Below, one piece after another: positions 63,286-64,000 of a stretch of DNA of 64,000 nt. Source of the stretch: Aradus depressus (Eukaryota > Arthropoda > Insecta > Hemiptera > Aradidae). The position numbers and the translations under genes are program-made. Each line of letters opens with the position of its first letter. The first letter of the stretch is position 1. Below the pieces are notes generated by a model. It was given only the letters and a program-made list of their open reading frames with translations. It was not told the origin of the DNA and did no database searches. The stretch covers positions 45,298,108-45,362,107 of the forward strand of contig OY759217.1 in assembly GCA_963662175.1 (NCBI GenBank), given 5' to 3'.

Positions 63286-63821
63286 TCACTCCACTGGACA
63301 GATTGTCACACTCCAGTTTCATCTGCCCAGTTTTTTTGCGATTAAATTCATATATAACTCACTATTGTTATTATGTTTTACATTATTATTCATATTTTGT
63401 TTTTTTCTTATTTTTATCATTAATTTTCACCAGTTTTTTATTGTTTTAATCATTGCCTCTCTCTAACATTTTATATTTATTACTAGAGACCTCTTTTCCT
63501 TTATTTTTATTCTGTCTCAATGGGTCGATACTTGTACTCTTTTATCTACTTCTTATGTTATTATTCTTAGGGGACGAAAGTCCCAGAATAAAGATTATTT
63601 TTCATTCATTCATTCAACCTCTACCTAATTTAAATCATTCTATGTTATGGAGGCTGAAAGGGGAATACATTTGTATAAAAAAATTGATACTTAATATCAA
63701 TCGAATAAGTAATTGTGCTTTCAAATCAAACTTTTATTTTATGGAAATAACATTTTCTGTCGAAAATAATCAAAACTTAACACGCTCACACGTCCAACAA
63801 ACTAACTAGAACTGAGAAGTA
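63286..63821. other. Possible LINE 3' UTR at about 63560-63620
   Basis: GGGGACGAAAGTCCCAGAAT + AAAGATTATTTTTCATTCAT + TCATTCA combines a small hairpin (GGGACGAAAGTCCC), an AATAAA signal and an ATTC-repeat tail, as in some LINE 3' ends. No protein remnant was recognised upstream. Confidence 0.4.
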
Positions 63822-64000
63822 GAGTTTTTTATTTTTATTTTTTATTTTTGGCCTTATTACGGTGCATATTAGCCATGTCAATGTGATATTTAGTTATATT
63901 TATGACAACCATGGCCCCGGGAGAGAGTTCTATCTACGAAATAAAACTCACTCCCGGACGAGATTCGAACCCGCAAACCATGGTGAGACCATGCGACCAA
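63822..64000 (-). mobile_element. SINE-B copy 5, continues past the window end
   Basis: T-rich start, GGCCTTATTACGGTGCATAT, CTACGAAATAAAACTCACTC, B-box complement ATTCGAACCCGCAAACCATG. Head runs off the window. Confidence 0.88.

Noticed and set aside
63453..63809. 118-codon open frame
   Set aside because: AT-rich chance frame spanning a likely LINE 3' tail (ATTC repeats).

Overview
The window looks like gene-poor, AT-rich intergenic or heterochromatic DNA from an arthropod, most probably an insect. The reasons are: SINE 3' tails built from CCTAA units (the complement of the arthropod telomere pentamer TTAGG); remains of Jockey-, R1- and RTE-like LINEs, Penelope-like, pogo/Tigger-like, hAT-like, Harbinger-like and Helitron elements; and no operons, ribosome-binding sites or long unique open frames. 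I could not name the species. No intact host protein-coding gene, rRNA or functional tRNA was recognised. The long open frames at 52.4-54.5 kb are translations of a 60-bp tandem array.

Three abundant families fill most of the window. (1) SINE-A (28 copies or fragments) is about 350 bp, has a tRNA-like head with A and B boxes, and ends in one of two tails: CATAATAACTAAC, or CATAAAACCTAACC with extra CCTAA units. Several CCTAA-tailed copies are nearly full length and keep target-site duplications. (2) SINE-B (5 copies) has a tRNA-Leu-like head and an A-rich tail. (3) Family F is an unclassified element that starts with a hairpin ACTTCCCC...GGGGAAGT, contains repeated modules (CTGCCGATGTAATGAATG) and ends GGGGAAGTACAT...CGGTGATTCACCG; there are over 30 copies or pieces.

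Layout. 0-6 kb: a 94-bp minisatellite, Family F, a Helitron, a MITE and a tail-to-tail SINE pair. 6-20 kb: Penelope-like remnant (8.6 kb), a MITE hit by both a LINE and a SINE (12.4-13.3 kb), Family F with nested SINEs, and a MITE with a TTA duplication (19.3 kb). 21-23 kb: two RTE-like LINE 3' ends and a second Helitron. 24.4-25.6 kb: Tigger-like element carrying a SINE. 26.5-27.6 kb: hAT-like end amplified into a 25-bp array. 30.9-31.7 kb: second Tigger-like element. 36-38 kb: nested TIR elements, SINE and Jockey LINE. 38.5 kb: 140-bp near-perfect palindrome. 40-46 kb: foldback, LINE ends, SINEs and a 37-bp-TIR MITE. 50.1-51.0 kb: GTTCGGCTCG-rich TIR element with a short MADF-domain ORF. 52.2-54.4 kb: 60-bp array inside a Family F copy. 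55-64 kb: more LINE tails, foldbacks, a third Helitron and young SINE copies.

The dominant process is nested transposition. Target-site duplications allow relative ordering: MITE before LINE before present; Family F before SINE-A or the Jockey LINE; Tigger before SINE-A. The most unusual signals are the telomere-like SINE tails, hammerhead-ribozyme-like cores in several repeats, tandem arrays that grew from pieces of transposons, and several very well preserved inverted repeats. All boundaries were read by eye and may be off by a few bases; family assignments rest on motifs, not database searches.
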